NCBI GenBank assembly: GCA_963677395.2
Contig: OY781965.2
Coordinates: 1,984,001-2,048,000, forward strand
Origin: G963667975 sp963677395
GTDB lineage: Bacteria > Bacteroidota > Bacteroidia > Bacteroidales > G963667975
Direction: 5' to 3'
Length of the DNA stretch: 64,000 nt
Program-made: the position numbers and the translations under genes
Notes under the pieces: generated by a model
The model's database searches: none
What the model saw: only the letters and a program-made list of their open reading frames with translations
Told to the model about the DNA's origin: nothing
In this document: piece after piece, positions 44,965 through 53,614 of the stretch
Layout: every line of letters begins with the position of its first letter
How positions within the stretch are numbered: the first letter of the stretch is position 1

Positions 44965-45540
44965 ATGAACAGAATAGAAGAATCCATTCAGCAATCTATT
45001 GCCTTGAAACAACAAATTCTTGGAGATACTGAACTCTTGAATACCCTGAAACAGGTGATCGATTGTGTCACCAAAGCTTTTCAAAACGATAAGAAAGTGT
45101 TGTTTTGTGGAAATGGTGGCTCTGCAGCAGATGCCCAACATTTGGCAGCAGAATTTTCCGGACGTTTTTATTACGACCGTCCCCCGCTTTATGCCGAAGC
45201 TTTACACGTAAACTCTTCTTACCTTACTGCGGTGGCTAATGATTATTCATACGACGAAACGTATGCCCGATTAGTAAAAGCCAAATGCAGAAAAGGTGAT
45301 GTGTTAATTGGATTATCAACTTCAGGAAATTCATCAAACATTGTACGCGCTTTTGAAGTTGCTCGTGAAATGGAGATTACCACTATTGGCTTTACGGGTG
45401 CAACCGGTGGAAAAATGAAAGAACTCAGTACGTATTTGTTGAATGTTCCATCTAAAGATACTCCGCGTATTCAGGAATCGCATATTACGCTGGGACATAT
45501 CTTATGCGAAATGGTTGAGTGTAATATTTTTCCTAAATAA
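44965..45540 (+). CDS. gmhA: Sedoheptulose 7-phosphate isomerase
   Basis: 191 residues, the normal GmhA length. SIS-domain motifs FCGNGGSAADAQHLAAEFSGRF and GLSTSGNSSNIVRAFEVA bind the sugar phosphate; late ESHITLGHILCEMVE supplies catalytic residues. It converts sedoheptulose 7-phosphate to D-glycero-D-manno-heptose 7-phosphate, the first step to heptose for lipopolysaccharide or surface glycans. It lies 8 bases after the GT2 gene and 13 before the GmhB-like gene. The heptose kinase/adenylyltransferase is not in the window. Confidence 0.95.
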   Translation: MNRIEESIQQSIALKQQILGDTELLNTLKQVIDCVTKAFQNDKKVLFCGNGGSAADAQHLAAEFSGRFYYDRPPLYAEALHVNSSYLTAVANDYSYDETYARLVKAKCRKGDVLIGLSTSGNSSNIVRAFEVAREMEITTIGFTGATGGKMKELSTYLLNVPSKDTPRIQESHITLGHILCEMVECNIFPK

Positions 45541-45553
45541 TTATTTAGAACAG

Positions 45554-46132
45554 ATGGATCCAATATTGAGGAAAATAAACAAAGGGTGGACTTTGTTTTT
45601 GGATCGGGACGGGGTGATTAATCGCCGTTTGCCGGATGATTATGTGAAGGATTGGAATGATTTTGTCTTTCTTCCGGGAGTTCTTCATGCAATCAGCATC
45701 TTTACACAATATTTTGGAAATGTCTTTATTGTAACCAACCAGCAGGGAATAGGAAAAGGTCTTATGACTGAAGCGCAGCTTGCTGGTATTCACTGTAAAA
45801 TGCTTGCCGAAATAGAAGCTCATGGAGGAAAAATCTCCAGAATCTATCATTGCCCGGAACTTAGAGATTCAGGAAGTATATTTCGTAAACCTGAAATAGG
45901 AATGGGTATGCAGGCAAAAAAAGATTTTCCGGAGGTGGATTTCAAACGGTCAATGATGGCAGGCGATACACTTTCTGATCTTCAGTTTGCTCATAATTTG
46001 AAAATGTTGGGCATTTTGATTGGAAATGATTCACATTGTCTTTCGCATCGTCCTGTTTTGTATCATCTTCATTTTGAATGCTTACAAAGTTTTGCGAATA
46101 AACTTGTTCAGGAAAATAATTACAATCAATAA
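45554..46132 (+). CDS. gmhB: D-glycero-manno-heptose 1,7-bisphosphate 7-phosphatase-like HAD protein
   Basis: 192 residues from ATG 45554; the frame is open earlier only by overlapping gmhA. HAD motif I FLDRDGVINRRLPDDY, motif II VTNQQGIGKG, and motif IV MAGDTLSDLQFA are clear and typical of GmhB/HisB-N. In GmhB a zinc loop usually reads CxH...CxC before RKP. Here only the first Cys survives (CPELRDSGSIFRKP), so the zinc site is reduced or lost. Next to gmhA it most likely dephosphorylates heptose bisphosphate. Confidence 0.85.
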   Translation: MDPILRKINKGWTLFLDRDGVINRRLPDDYVKDWNDFVFLPGVLHAISIFTQYFGNVFIVTNQQGIGKGLMTEAQLAGIHCKMLAEIEAHGGKISRIYHCPELRDSGSIFRKPEIGMGMQAKKDFPEVDFKRSMMAGDTLSDLQFAHNLKMLGILIGNDSHCLSHRPVLYHLHFECLQSFANKLVQENNYNQ

Positions 46133-46138
46133 ATAATC

Positions 46139-47197
46139 ATGAAAACATTGAAGTTCTCCCTTTTGTTTGTGATGTTTACAGTGTTAATCCCGGTGTGGAC
46201 GGTAGCCCAAAATGTAAAATTTCCAGCCGACTCATTGAACCGTACCGATTTAAAAGGTAAAAAGTACGGCTACTGGGTGAAAAAAGATGCGAAAGGAAAA
46301 CTCAAGTATGAAGGACGTTTCAAGGATAATTACCCTGTTGGAGAGTTTCGCTATTATGATGAAAATGAGAAACTCGAAAATATCACTCTCTTTACGGAAA
46401 AAGGTGTGAATGCCAAAACTGTAATGTTTTATCAGGATGGCATCAAACAGTCGGAAGGATGTTACATTAACCGTGTGAAAAATGGTATCTGGCGTTTATA
46501 TAACGAAAAAGGAAAGATTCTCACCGAAGAAGCTTACAAAGGTGGCCGTAAAGACGGGGTGAGCAAACTTTTTGCTCCTGATAGCTCAATTATTGAATCT
46601 ACTACCTGGAAAAACGGTGAAAAAAATGGTCCTTGGATGCAAACTGACAAGCGTGGAACAGTTAAAGCCAGCTTTAAAAATAATCTGATTGATGGATTCT
46701 ATGAGTTTTACTTCCCTAATGGGAAACTAAAACTCAAAGGTTCAAATATAATGGGCATGAAAACCGGTGTCTGGAATTACTATAATGAAATAGGGACACT
46801 TGTAAAGCGTATTATCTATCGCAATGATACTCCTGTAAAAACCGAAATTCAGATTGTAACCGATAAAAAGATATTCTTTCAGAATGTTGACAGCATTATG
46901 TGGGTTCATAAAATGGCTGCCAAAACAACTATTTGTCAAAAAGGTGGTAATATGGTTTATTGCAACAACAATCCTTTGGATTTGCTTGATCTTGTTGGAA
47001 TAGATAAATTTCTCAGGATTAATGAGCGCTTTTTTACCAACATTAGTGCTGTTGTAAGCTATAAAACCGTTGATGAGAAGAAAGGGGAAGTTATTTTGAA
47101 CCCACATCCCGATTTTGAAGTCTGGACAGACGAAGAAGGAACTCTGCTGTTTCAAAGTATCTACGAAAAGAAACCCAACGAAGGGCTGGAAGAGTAA
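46139..47197 (+). CDS. Exported MORN/YwqK-type repeat protein
   Basis: 352 residues with a signal peptide (about 1-23, ending TVAQ). From about 35 to 240 it consists of MORN-like repeats: GKKYGYWVKKDAKGKLKYEG, YPVGEFRYYDENEKL, VKNGIWRLYNEKGKIL, KDGVSKLF, KNGPWMQTDKRG, MKTGVWNYYNEIGTL. These are of the YwqK-antitoxin type, but no toxin partner is present, and export argues against an antitoxin role. The C-terminal 110 residues are unrecognised. The gene follows gmhB by 6 bases and probably belongs to that operon. A binding or structural role in the envelope is likely. Confidence 0.75.
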   Translation: MKTLKFSLLFVMFTVLIPVWTVAQNVKFPADSLNRTDLKGKKYGYWVKKDAKGKLKYEGRFKDNYPVGEFRYYDENEKLENITLFTEKGVNAKTVMFYQDGIKQSEGCYINRVKNGIWRLYNEKGKILTEEAYKGGRKDGVSKLFAPDSSIIESTTWKNGEKNGPWMQTDKRGTVKASFKNNLIDGFYEFYFPNGKLKLKGSNIMGMKTGVWNYYNEIGTLVKRIIYRNDTPVKTEIQIVTDKKIFFQNVDSIMWVHKMAAKTTICQKGGNMVYCNNNPLDLLDLVGIDKFLRINERFFTNISAVVSYKTVDEKKGEVILNPHPDFEVWTDEEGTLLFQSIYEKKPNEGLEE

Positions 47198-47204
47198 ATG
47201 GCAA

Positions 47205-47303
47205 AACCTAACCCCAAAAGAGGTCGAAGACCCTTTTGGAGGTTGAATAAATGGTGGAACCTAACCCAAAAAGAGATTAAAAATCCTTTTGGAGATTGAA
47301 TAA
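47205..47303 (+). repeat. Two tandem hairpin-forming repeats
   Basis: Two 46-base units (47205-47250 and 47258-47303), each AACCTAACCC, a hairpin, then GGTTGAATAA or AGATTGAATAA. Unit 1 pairs CCAAAAGAGGTC with GACCCTTTTGG; unit 2 pairs CCAAAAAGAGATT with AATCCTTTTGG. The stems differ but stay paired, indicating selection on structure or a REP-like element; they may also stop transcription of the gmh operon. Confidence 0.6.
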
Positions 47304-47376
47304 GGAATAAGTAGAGTTGGAAATTTGACTTATTTTTAAAATCTACTAGGGTTTAACGTAATCAATAACTGAATTC

Positions 47377-49416
47377 ATGGAAAATCCAAAAGACCGCATA
47401 TTATGGCTGGTTCAGGAGCTGAATCACCACAATGAACTATACTACATGCAGGATAAACCTGAAATCAGTGACAGGGATTTCGATGCATTGATAAATGAAT
47501 TGCATCTGCTGGAGCAACAGTTTCCGGAATATATGTTACCCGATTCTCCCACGCATCGTGTGGGCGGTTCTGTAAATAAAAATTTTAAACAGGTGGAACA
47601 TCGTTATCCGATGTTGTCGCTTGGAAATACCTACTCTGAAGAGGATTTGAGAGAGTTTGATAGCCGAATTCGAAAGTTGCTTGAAAATCAACCATTTAGT
47701 TATGTATGCGAATTAAAGTTCGACGGAGTGGCTATTGGGTTGCGTTATGAAAATGGAATCCTGATTCAGGCGGTTACCCGTGGCGATGGAGTAAAGGGTG
47801 ATGATGTTACTGATAATGTAAAAACCATCCGCACTATTCCGCTACGGTTAAATGGAAATTATCCATCCGAATTTGAAATTCGCGGCGAAATTATTCTCCC
47901 GCATTCGTCATTCGAAAAACTAAACGAACAAAGGATTGAAGAGGGAGACGAACCCTTTGCAAATCCGAGAAATGCTGCTTCGGGAAGTCTGAAGCTGCAG
48001 AATTCCAAAGAGGTAGCACGCCGCAAACTCGATTGCTTTCTCTATTTTCTGTTGGGTGAAAATCTGCCCGAAACCTCTCATTACAATAACTTGATGCATG
48101 CCCGCCAGTGGGGGTTTCATATTCATGATGGAATTACACTTTGTCGTAATTTGAACGAAGTGTTTCAGTTTATTCACTTTTGGGACGAAAAACGGAAAAA
48201 TCTGCTTTTCGATATTGACGGTGTAGTTGTTAAAGTAAATGAGACAAACCTATGGGGGCCACTAGGGTTTACAGCCAAATCGCCCCGCTGGGCCATTGCC
48301 TATAAGTTTAAAGCCGAACGTGCAGCAACTCAACTGATTTCGGTAAGTTACCAGGTGGGTCGTACAGGAACCATTACACCTGTTGCCAATTTGAAACCGG
48401 TAAAACTGGGTGGAACTATCGTTAAACGTGCTTCGCTGCACAATGCTGATATCATTGCTAACCTTGATATTCACGAAGGCGACGTTGTGTATGTGGAGAA
48501 GGGTGGTGAAATTATTCCGAAAATTGTTGGAGTGGATACTAATCAACGTTCAATGTTCAGTGAGCCTGTTCAATACATTACTCATTGTCCAGAATGCGGT
48601 ACGGAGTTGATTCGTCAGGAGGGCGAAGCCTCTCATTACTGTCCGAATGAAATGGGCTGTCCCCCGCAGATCAAAGGAAAGATTGAGCACTTCATCAGTC
48701 GTAAGGCTATGAATATTGATAGTCTGGGTGAAGGAAAAGTAGAGTTGCTGTTCGATAAAAAACTGGTACAGAACATTGCCGATTTATATGATTTGCAGGA
48801 AAATAAGCTTCTGGGACTTGAAAAAAACATCGAGAACGAACTTACCGGAAAAAGCAAAAAGATCAGTTTCCGCGAAAAGAGCGTTGAAAACATCTTAAAA
48901 GGGATTGATGCCTCTAAACAGGTGCCTTTCGAACGAGTTTTGTTTGCATTGGGAATTCGCTTTGTGGGCGAAACTGTTGCCAAAAAGCTTGCTGCACAAT
49001 TCCAGACGATGGATAACCTTATGATTGCTGATAAAGAAGCTTTGCTCAACACCGAAGAGATAGGGGCAAAAATTGCAGAAAGTTTGCTCGGCTATTTTTC
49101 CGATCCAAAGAATATTCATCTCATTCAACGACTGAAAGAAAAAGGATTACAGTTTGTCTCCACTGTTACAAACGAGAAATTATCCGATACGCTCACTGGG
49201 AAAATTTTTGTGGTAAGTGGCGTATTCTCTGTTTCGCGTGATGATATTAAAAAGATAATCGAATTACACGGAGGGAAGAACGTTGGATCAATTTCGGCTA
49301 AGACTTCTTATGTACTGGCAGGTGATAATATGGGTCCGGAAAAACGTAAAAAGGCAGAACAGCTTAATATACCGATCATCTCGGAAGAAGAATTTAATGC
49401 AATGGTTTGTTTATAA
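47377..49416 (+). CDS. ligA: NAD-dependent DNA ligase
   Basis: 679 residues, the normal LigA length. The adenylation domain has nucleophile Lys114 in CELKFDGVA, then AVTRGDGVKGDDVT and RGEIILP. The OB fold carries VGRTGTITPVA. A Cys4 zinc finger (CPECGTEL ... CPNEMGC) is followed by helix-hairpin-helix repeats (FALGIRFVGETVAKKLA, EEIGAKIAESLLGYF) and a C-terminal BRCT domain (GKIFVVSGVFSVSRDDIKKIIELHGGK). It seals nicks in replication and repair using NAD+. It converges on a glycosyltransferase gene. Highly confident. Confidence 0.98.
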   Translation: MENPKDRILWLVQELNHHNELYYMQDKPEISDRDFDALINELHLLEQQFPEYMLPDSPTHRVGGSVNKNFKQVEHRYPMLSLGNTYSEEDLREFDSRIRKLLENQPFSYVCELKFDGVAIGLRYENGILIQAVTRGDGVKGDDVTDNVKTIRTIPLRLNGNYPSEFEIRGEIILPHSSFEKLNEQRIEEGDEPFANPRNAASGSLKLQNSKEVARRKLDCFLYFLLGENLPETSHYNNLMHARQWGFHIHDGITLCRNLNEVFQFIHFWDEKRKNLLFDIDGVVVKVNETNLWGPLGFTAKSPRWAIAYKFKAERAATQLISVSYQVGRTGTITPVANLKPVKLGGTIVKRASLHNADIIANLDIHEGDVVYVEKGGEIIPKIVGVDTNQRSMFSEPVQYITHCPECGTELIRQEGEASHYCPNEMGCPPQIKGKIEHFISRKAMNIDSLGEGKVELLFDKKLVQNIADLYDLQENKLLGLEKNIENELTGKSKKISFREKSVENILKGIDASKQVPFERVLFALGIRFVGETVAKKLAAQFQTMDNLMIADKEALLNTEEIGAKIAESLLGYFSDPKNIHLIQRLKEKGLQFVSTVTNEKLSDTLTGKIFVVSGVFSVSRDDIKKIIELHGGKNVGSISAKTSYVLAGDNMGPEKRKKAEQLNIPIISEEEFNAMVCL

Positions 49417-49466
49417 GTACGAAGAAAATGAATGGACTAATCTAGCTACTTGTTTCCCCTTTCAAA

Positions 49467-50639
49467 TTATTGCCCGATTGCTTTTTTCAGAGCTTTTTCC
49501 AGAGCCTCTACCTCTTTCTCCCAAGAATAGTTTCCTTTTACAAAGTGGTATCCTGCTTCGGAAAGTTTCTTGCGTAGCTCTTCTGATTGCATAAGTTGTA
49601 ATATACGAGCGACTAATTCCTCTTTGGTGTCTGCAATCAGAATCTCTTCTCCGGGTTTTGCACCCAGTGCTACATTCGCCAGGCTGGTGGTAATGCAGGG
49701 GATTTTCATTGCCATTGCTTCAAGTAGTTTGTTTTGCAATCCGGTTCCCATACGCATGGGTGCAACAAAAATCTTTGCCCGGCTATAATAATCCCGGATG
49801 TCTTCGACCCAGCCTGTAACGGTAACAAAATCTTTCTGAAGATTTTTTACGCTGTAAAACGGATTGGCTCCGGCAAGAGTAAGGTTAGTGTAAGGGAATT
49901 CTTTCCGTATTTCAGGGAGAATTTCTTCTGCCAGATAACAAGCTGCATCAATATTGGGAGGATACCCCATGTTTCCGGTAAATACCAGATCAATATCTTT
50001 GAATGATTCTTTGGCACAGAAATACTCCATATCTACACCGTTTGCCGAAATCATCACGCGGTTTTTCTCCTGGAATGGGAGTAATTCGCGCTCAGCTTCC
50101 GAAATAATTACAGAGTTGTTGAAGTATTGAAATACTTCAGTTTCGTAACGTTTTAGTCGTTTATATTCCAGCAAAAGCAGTGGTTTAACGTAGAAAGGAG
50201 CATGTTTGAAACGACGTTCTACATTGATAGAAAAAACATCCTGAAAGTCAATAACTTTTGGTGTTTTGCGATTTCGTACATATTCTGCTGTACGAATAAG
50301 CTGACAATAGATTACCTCAGGATTTATTTCGTCCAGTAACTTGTTTATCCGCTTGCGAACAGAAGGAGAATAAAAGTATCCAACCTGCATGGGCAGGGTT
50401 CTGAAAATATTACACATAAGATGAATTCCAAGTTCAATCCGTGAAAACGGAAAAATATGAATAGAGGCACAATAAGGCTTCAGGATTTCTTCCGTTTTTG
50501 GATGAATTTTTGCATCATGAGTACATATCAGGTGGATTTCATGCTTTTGCGAAAGCACTCTCAGTTGATGGAATGCCCTTAGTTTATCGCCTTTTTCGAG
50601 CGGATAAGGAATTCGCGAAAGCAAGAGTGCTATTTTCAT
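49467..50639 (-). CDS. GT4-type glycosyltransferase
   Basis: 390 residues of the two-domain GT-B fold, beginning with IALLLSRIPYPLEKGDKLRAFHQL. C-terminal nucleotide-sugar-site motifs are VFTGNMGYPPNIDAACYLAEEILP, VTGWVEDIRDYYSRAKIFVAPMRMGTGLQNKLLEAMAMKIPCITT and the late LANVALGAKPGEEI. It resembles the TIGR03087-type transferases of surface polysaccharide assembly. Its start overlaps the stop of the upstream glycosyltransferase by 4 bases (ATGA). It is the last gene of a three-gene operon with the LptF/G-like permease. Sugar specificity unknown. Confidence 0.88.
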   Translation of the reverse strand: MKIALLLSRIPYPLEKGDKLRAFHQLRVLSQKHEIHLICTHDAKIHPKTEEILKPYCASIHIFPFSRIELGIHLMCNIFRTLPMQVGYFYSPSVRKRINKLLDEINPEVIYCQLIRTAEYVRNRKTPKVIDFQDVFSINVERRFKHAPFYVKPLLLLEYKRLKRYETEVFQYFNNSVIISEAERELLPFQEKNRVMISANGVDMEYFCAKESFKDIDLVFTGNMGYPPNIDAACYLAEEILPEIRKEFPYTNLTLAGANPFYSVKNLQKDFVTVTGWVEDIRDYYSRAKIFVAPMRMGTGLQNKLLEAMAMKIPCITTSLANVALGAKPGEEILIADTKEELVARILQLMQSEELRKKLSEAGYHFVKGNYSWEKEVEALEKALKKAIGQ

Positions 50640-51841
50640 GAGTTTGAATTTAATACTTGGTTGTAAAACAATATAAGTTTATGACTGAGTTGCTCATTAT
50701 TGTATTCGGTTTCAACTAAATGGCGACCTTCGTCTCCTATTCTTTTGCAAAGAACAGGATTGTTCAGATAATCAACAATCAGTTGAATGTAATGATTGGC
50801 ATCACGTGCAATCAGAATGTTTTTTTCATTAGTATATTTAATACCCTCAGCTCCTACTTTGGTAGTAATGACTGTTTTGCCTAAAGCAAGAGCTTCGATA
50901 ATCTTTACGCGGATTCCACTACCCGAAAGAAGTGGAGCAGCAAAAATTCTGTTTTCCGAAATAAAATCAGCAGCACTTTCTACTTCACCAACAATCTCCA
51001 GTCCTTGCATGCGTGTGTTCTGTAACCAGTCTGGTGTAGTGCGACCAGCAATTCTGAAACGGGCATTCGCTTGCTTTTTGGTAACACCAGGCCAAACCTC
51101 CTTCAAAAACCATTCAATACCTTCCAAATTTGGGATCCAGTTTAAAGCACCAATAAAACCTACACTGTTTTGTTCACAGACTGATGCTGTATTGTAGTTT
51201 TGAATTTCAACTCCAAACGGCAGATCTATAATCGGAACCTTACATTCCCGGGAGCGGAAAAACTCGGCATCAGCCGGAGTAATTGCAAGAATCCCCTGAT
51301 AATCGTTCAGGTGCAAAAGCTCATAATTCTTTAAAGTGGAGGCCAGATGTTTCAGGATAAATCGTTTCGCTGGATTTTTTGCCATCATGGCTGAGCGTTC
51401 CCAAATCCGATGTTCAATGTTATGCGAACGTAATACTATCGGAGCATTCGTGAGCTTTCGGATTGCAGGAATATAAGGCGTAAAAAACAACGATTCCAGA
51501 TGAATAATGTCGTAGGATTCTTTCTTTAAGACCTCTTCAATCTTGCATTGAAGTTCTTTGGAGATGAAACGCTTTACATGATATGATTCGCGGGAAAAAA
51601 GATTCCAAAAAATACCCTGAGGTTTTACTCTTAAATCGAGATATACAGATTCAAATCCGGTTTGATCGATAAAGTCCTGAGGGACTTTTTTCCATTCAAC
51701 CGGGTTTTTAAATGAACTAATTGCGATAATCTTTACCTGATGACCCGCACCAAGCAAGCTTCGGGTAATGGCATACATTGCCAGTGATCCGCCTTCGTTT
51801 GGAGGGTAGGGGGGTTTTATGCAAAGTTGTAATACACGCAT
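50636..51841 (-). CDS. GT4-type glycosyltransferase
   Basis: 401 residues, GT-B fold. The N-terminus VLQLCIKPPYPPNEGGSLAMYAITRSLLGAGHQVKII is the acceptor domain. The C-terminal domain has VGFIGALNWIPNLEGIEWFLKEVWP and IFAAPLLSGSGIRVKIIEALALGKTVITTKVGAEGI, which bind the nucleotide sugar. It is 11 bases after the LptF/G-like gene and overlaps the next transferase by 4 bases. The two transferases may add sugars to lipopolysaccharide or a surface glycan exported nearby. Confidence 0.88.
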   Translation of the reverse strand: MRVLQLCIKPPYPPNEGGSLAMYAITRSLLGAGHQVKIIAISSFKNPVEWKKVPQDFIDQTGFESVYLDLRVKPQGIFWNLFSRESYHVKRFISKELQCKIEEVLKKESYDIIHLESLFFTPYIPAIRKLTNAPIVLRSHNIEHRIWERSAMMAKNPAKRFILKHLASTLKNYELLHLNDYQGILAITPADAEFFRSRECKVPIIDLPFGVEIQNYNTASVCEQNSVGFIGALNWIPNLEGIEWFLKEVWPGVTKKQANARFRIAGRTTPDWLQNTRMQGLEIVGEVESAADFISENRIFAAPLLSGSGIRVKIIEALALGKTVITTKVGAEGIKYTNEKNILIARDANHYIQLIVDYLNNPVLCKRIGDEGRHLVETEYNNEQLSHKLILFYNQVLNSNS

Positions 51842-51852
51842 CGCATTTTCAG

Positions 51853-53292
51853 TTAGTTTTTACCAATGAATTTACGGAAAAATCGTTTCCATACATCAAT
51901 ATCGAATATGGGCGAATCTGTCGTTGCTTTAAAGGTAAGAATAATCCCTACTGGTAAGAAAACCAGTGAAGCAATCCACATTCCTTTATACGCTTCAAGC
52001 GCACCTTCACGTACGGATTTTTCGCCAATCATCGAAAGAATATGGAACATGATAAACAGTATTACAGATAGTACCGCAGGCATTCCTAATCCACCTTTGC
52101 GGATAATAGAACCCAGCGGTGCTCCCACAAAAAACAGAATCAGACAGGCAATAGATAAGGTAAACTTACGATGCCATTCTATTTTATGACGCTGGATTTC
52201 TTCTTTACGATATTTTAAATCCATACGATTGTAATCAATATCAGCACGAGTAGCACGAGCTGCCTGTAAAGCATTGTCGAGAACAGAAGTTCGTTTTATG
52301 GGATCGATATTTGCAAGAAGCTTTGGACTTAAGGCTTTTACCGAATCGGGTAAAATAAAAGGAACGGTATCTGTATAGAATGTATTCAAAAAGAAATACC
52401 GGCCAATTATGCTGACCGAAAAAATCTGTTCTTGCACTTTGTAAGATTTTGAAAGAGTATCTACAGCGCGTTCCAGTTGCATCAGATTTAGCATCTGGTA
52501 GTGACTTTTAAAAAGTTCTTCGTTGGTTTTATTAAAAGCGAAAGCCGAAAGATCAAATCGTACATATTGCTCTTTGAAATGGGCACGCATCATCGGGCGC
52601 TTTAAGTAGCTGTTACGGTCATCAAGCATTTCATCATATGATATGCCGTCGTAAAGGTGAAAGATCAGATAGCGGTTGTCGGACGTTGTTACCATACTCC
52701 CTCGTTTTGCCAGAATGAGAGACGAGTTTCCTGAACGGCGGGTATGATCGTAAATCATTACATCATGTAACCCTTTGCTATCTTTGTCTTTTTTTCCAAC
52801 ACGAATAATATAGCCGTCAATGCCACCATAATAAACCCCTTCTTTAATGTTAACTGCGGGTTTTTTTGATTGAACATCAAAAAGCAGGGTCTTAAATTTG
52901 AGATTTGCATAAGGCATAACATTATTAGAAAAATAGAATGCAATACCGCTGATAATTATTGATAGAATAACCAATGGTCTCATAGCTTTGCTTAAAGATA
53001 TACCGGCAGCTTTGATGGCTACGAGTTCATATCGTTCTCCCAGATTTCCGAACATCATAAGTGAAGAAAGCAAAATTGCCAGCGGTAATGCTAAGGGGAC
53101 AAATGTAGCAGATGCGTAAAACATCAGTTTTGCAATGATATACCATTCCAGACCTTTGCCAACAAAATCGTCGATGTATTTCCAGAGAAACTGCATCAAC
53201 AAGATAAAGAGCGCAATAAAAAAGGTCATCACCATTGGACCTATGTAGCTCTTTAGCATAAAACGAAACAAAGTTTTTACCGGCATCCTCAT
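51853..53292 (-). CDS. LptF/LptG-family lipopolysaccharide export permease
   Basis: 479 residues from ATG 53292 (ATG 53286 is also possible; a TTG at 53304 lies inside the promoter element). Six membrane helices are arranged as three N-terminal (about 12-40, 50-72 and 98-118) and three C-terminal (about 372-392, 400-420 and 435-455), around a large periplasmic beta-jellyroll domain with GVYYGGIDGYIIRVGKK. This is the YjgP/YjgQ layout of LptF and LptG, which move lipopolysaccharide from the inner membrane with LptB. Which of the two it is cannot be told. First gene of an operon with two glycosyltransferases. Confidence 0.9.
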   Translation of the reverse strand: MRMPVKTLFRFMLKSYIGPMVMTFFIALFILLMQFLWKYIDDFVGKGLEWYIIAKLMFYASATFVPLALPLAILLSSLMMFGNLGERYELVAIKAAGISLSKAMRPLVILSIIISGIAFYFSNNVMPYANLKFKTLLFDVQSKKPAVNIKEGVYYGGIDGYIIRVGKKDKDSKGLHDVMIYDHTRRSGNSSLILAKRGSMVTTSDNRYLIFHLYDGISYDEMLDDRNSYLKRPMMRAHFKEQYVRFDLSAFAFNKTNEELFKSHYQMLNLMQLERAVDTLSKSYKVQEQIFSVSIIGRYFFLNTFYTDTVPFILPDSVKALSPKLLANIDPIKRTSVLDNALQAARATRADIDYNRMDLKYRKEEIQRHKIEWHRKFTLSIACLILFFVGAPLGSIIRKGGLGMPAVLSVILFIMFHILSMIGEKSVREGALEAYKGMWIASLVFLPVGIILTFKATTDSPIFDIDVWKRFFRKFIGKN

Positions 53293-53301
53293 AATTAAAA
53301 G

Positions 53302-53309
53302 CAAAAGTA
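53302..53309 (-). promoter_or_regulatory. Promoter -7 element for the LptF/G operon
   Basis: TACTTTTG on the minus strand, 9 bases before ATG 53292 (15 before ATG 53286). No clear -33 partner. Confidence 0.45.
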
Positions 53310-53614
53310 GCGATTTTTAGGGAAATGATGGTGGTATAAACCGAGGATTCTAAGAACAGTTATTATAAAAAAGCTTAATGAAGGTTTTGTTGATTGTGAA
53401 AAAATAATTTTCCGAATTGCCAACTTAACAATAACTTAGCGTGCTTTTTTGAGGATGAATCAAACAGAGAGATTTCGCTACTTCTGATAGATAAAACAGA
53501 ATTTAAACCTTTGGAACAGCAGATAGTCCAACTAAACATGACAAAATAATACCTTTATCGTTTAGAAATGTATTCATGTATATAATGTAATAGTACTCTA
53601 ACTCTCTAATCAAG

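Noticed and set aside
45443..45553. Longer GmhB start within gmhA
   Set aside because: It would overlap gmhA by almost 100 bases; ATG 45554 gives the normal length and motif position.
46139..47197. YwqK-type antitoxin of a toxin-antitoxin pair
   Set aside because: The protein is exported and no toxin gene is adjacent.
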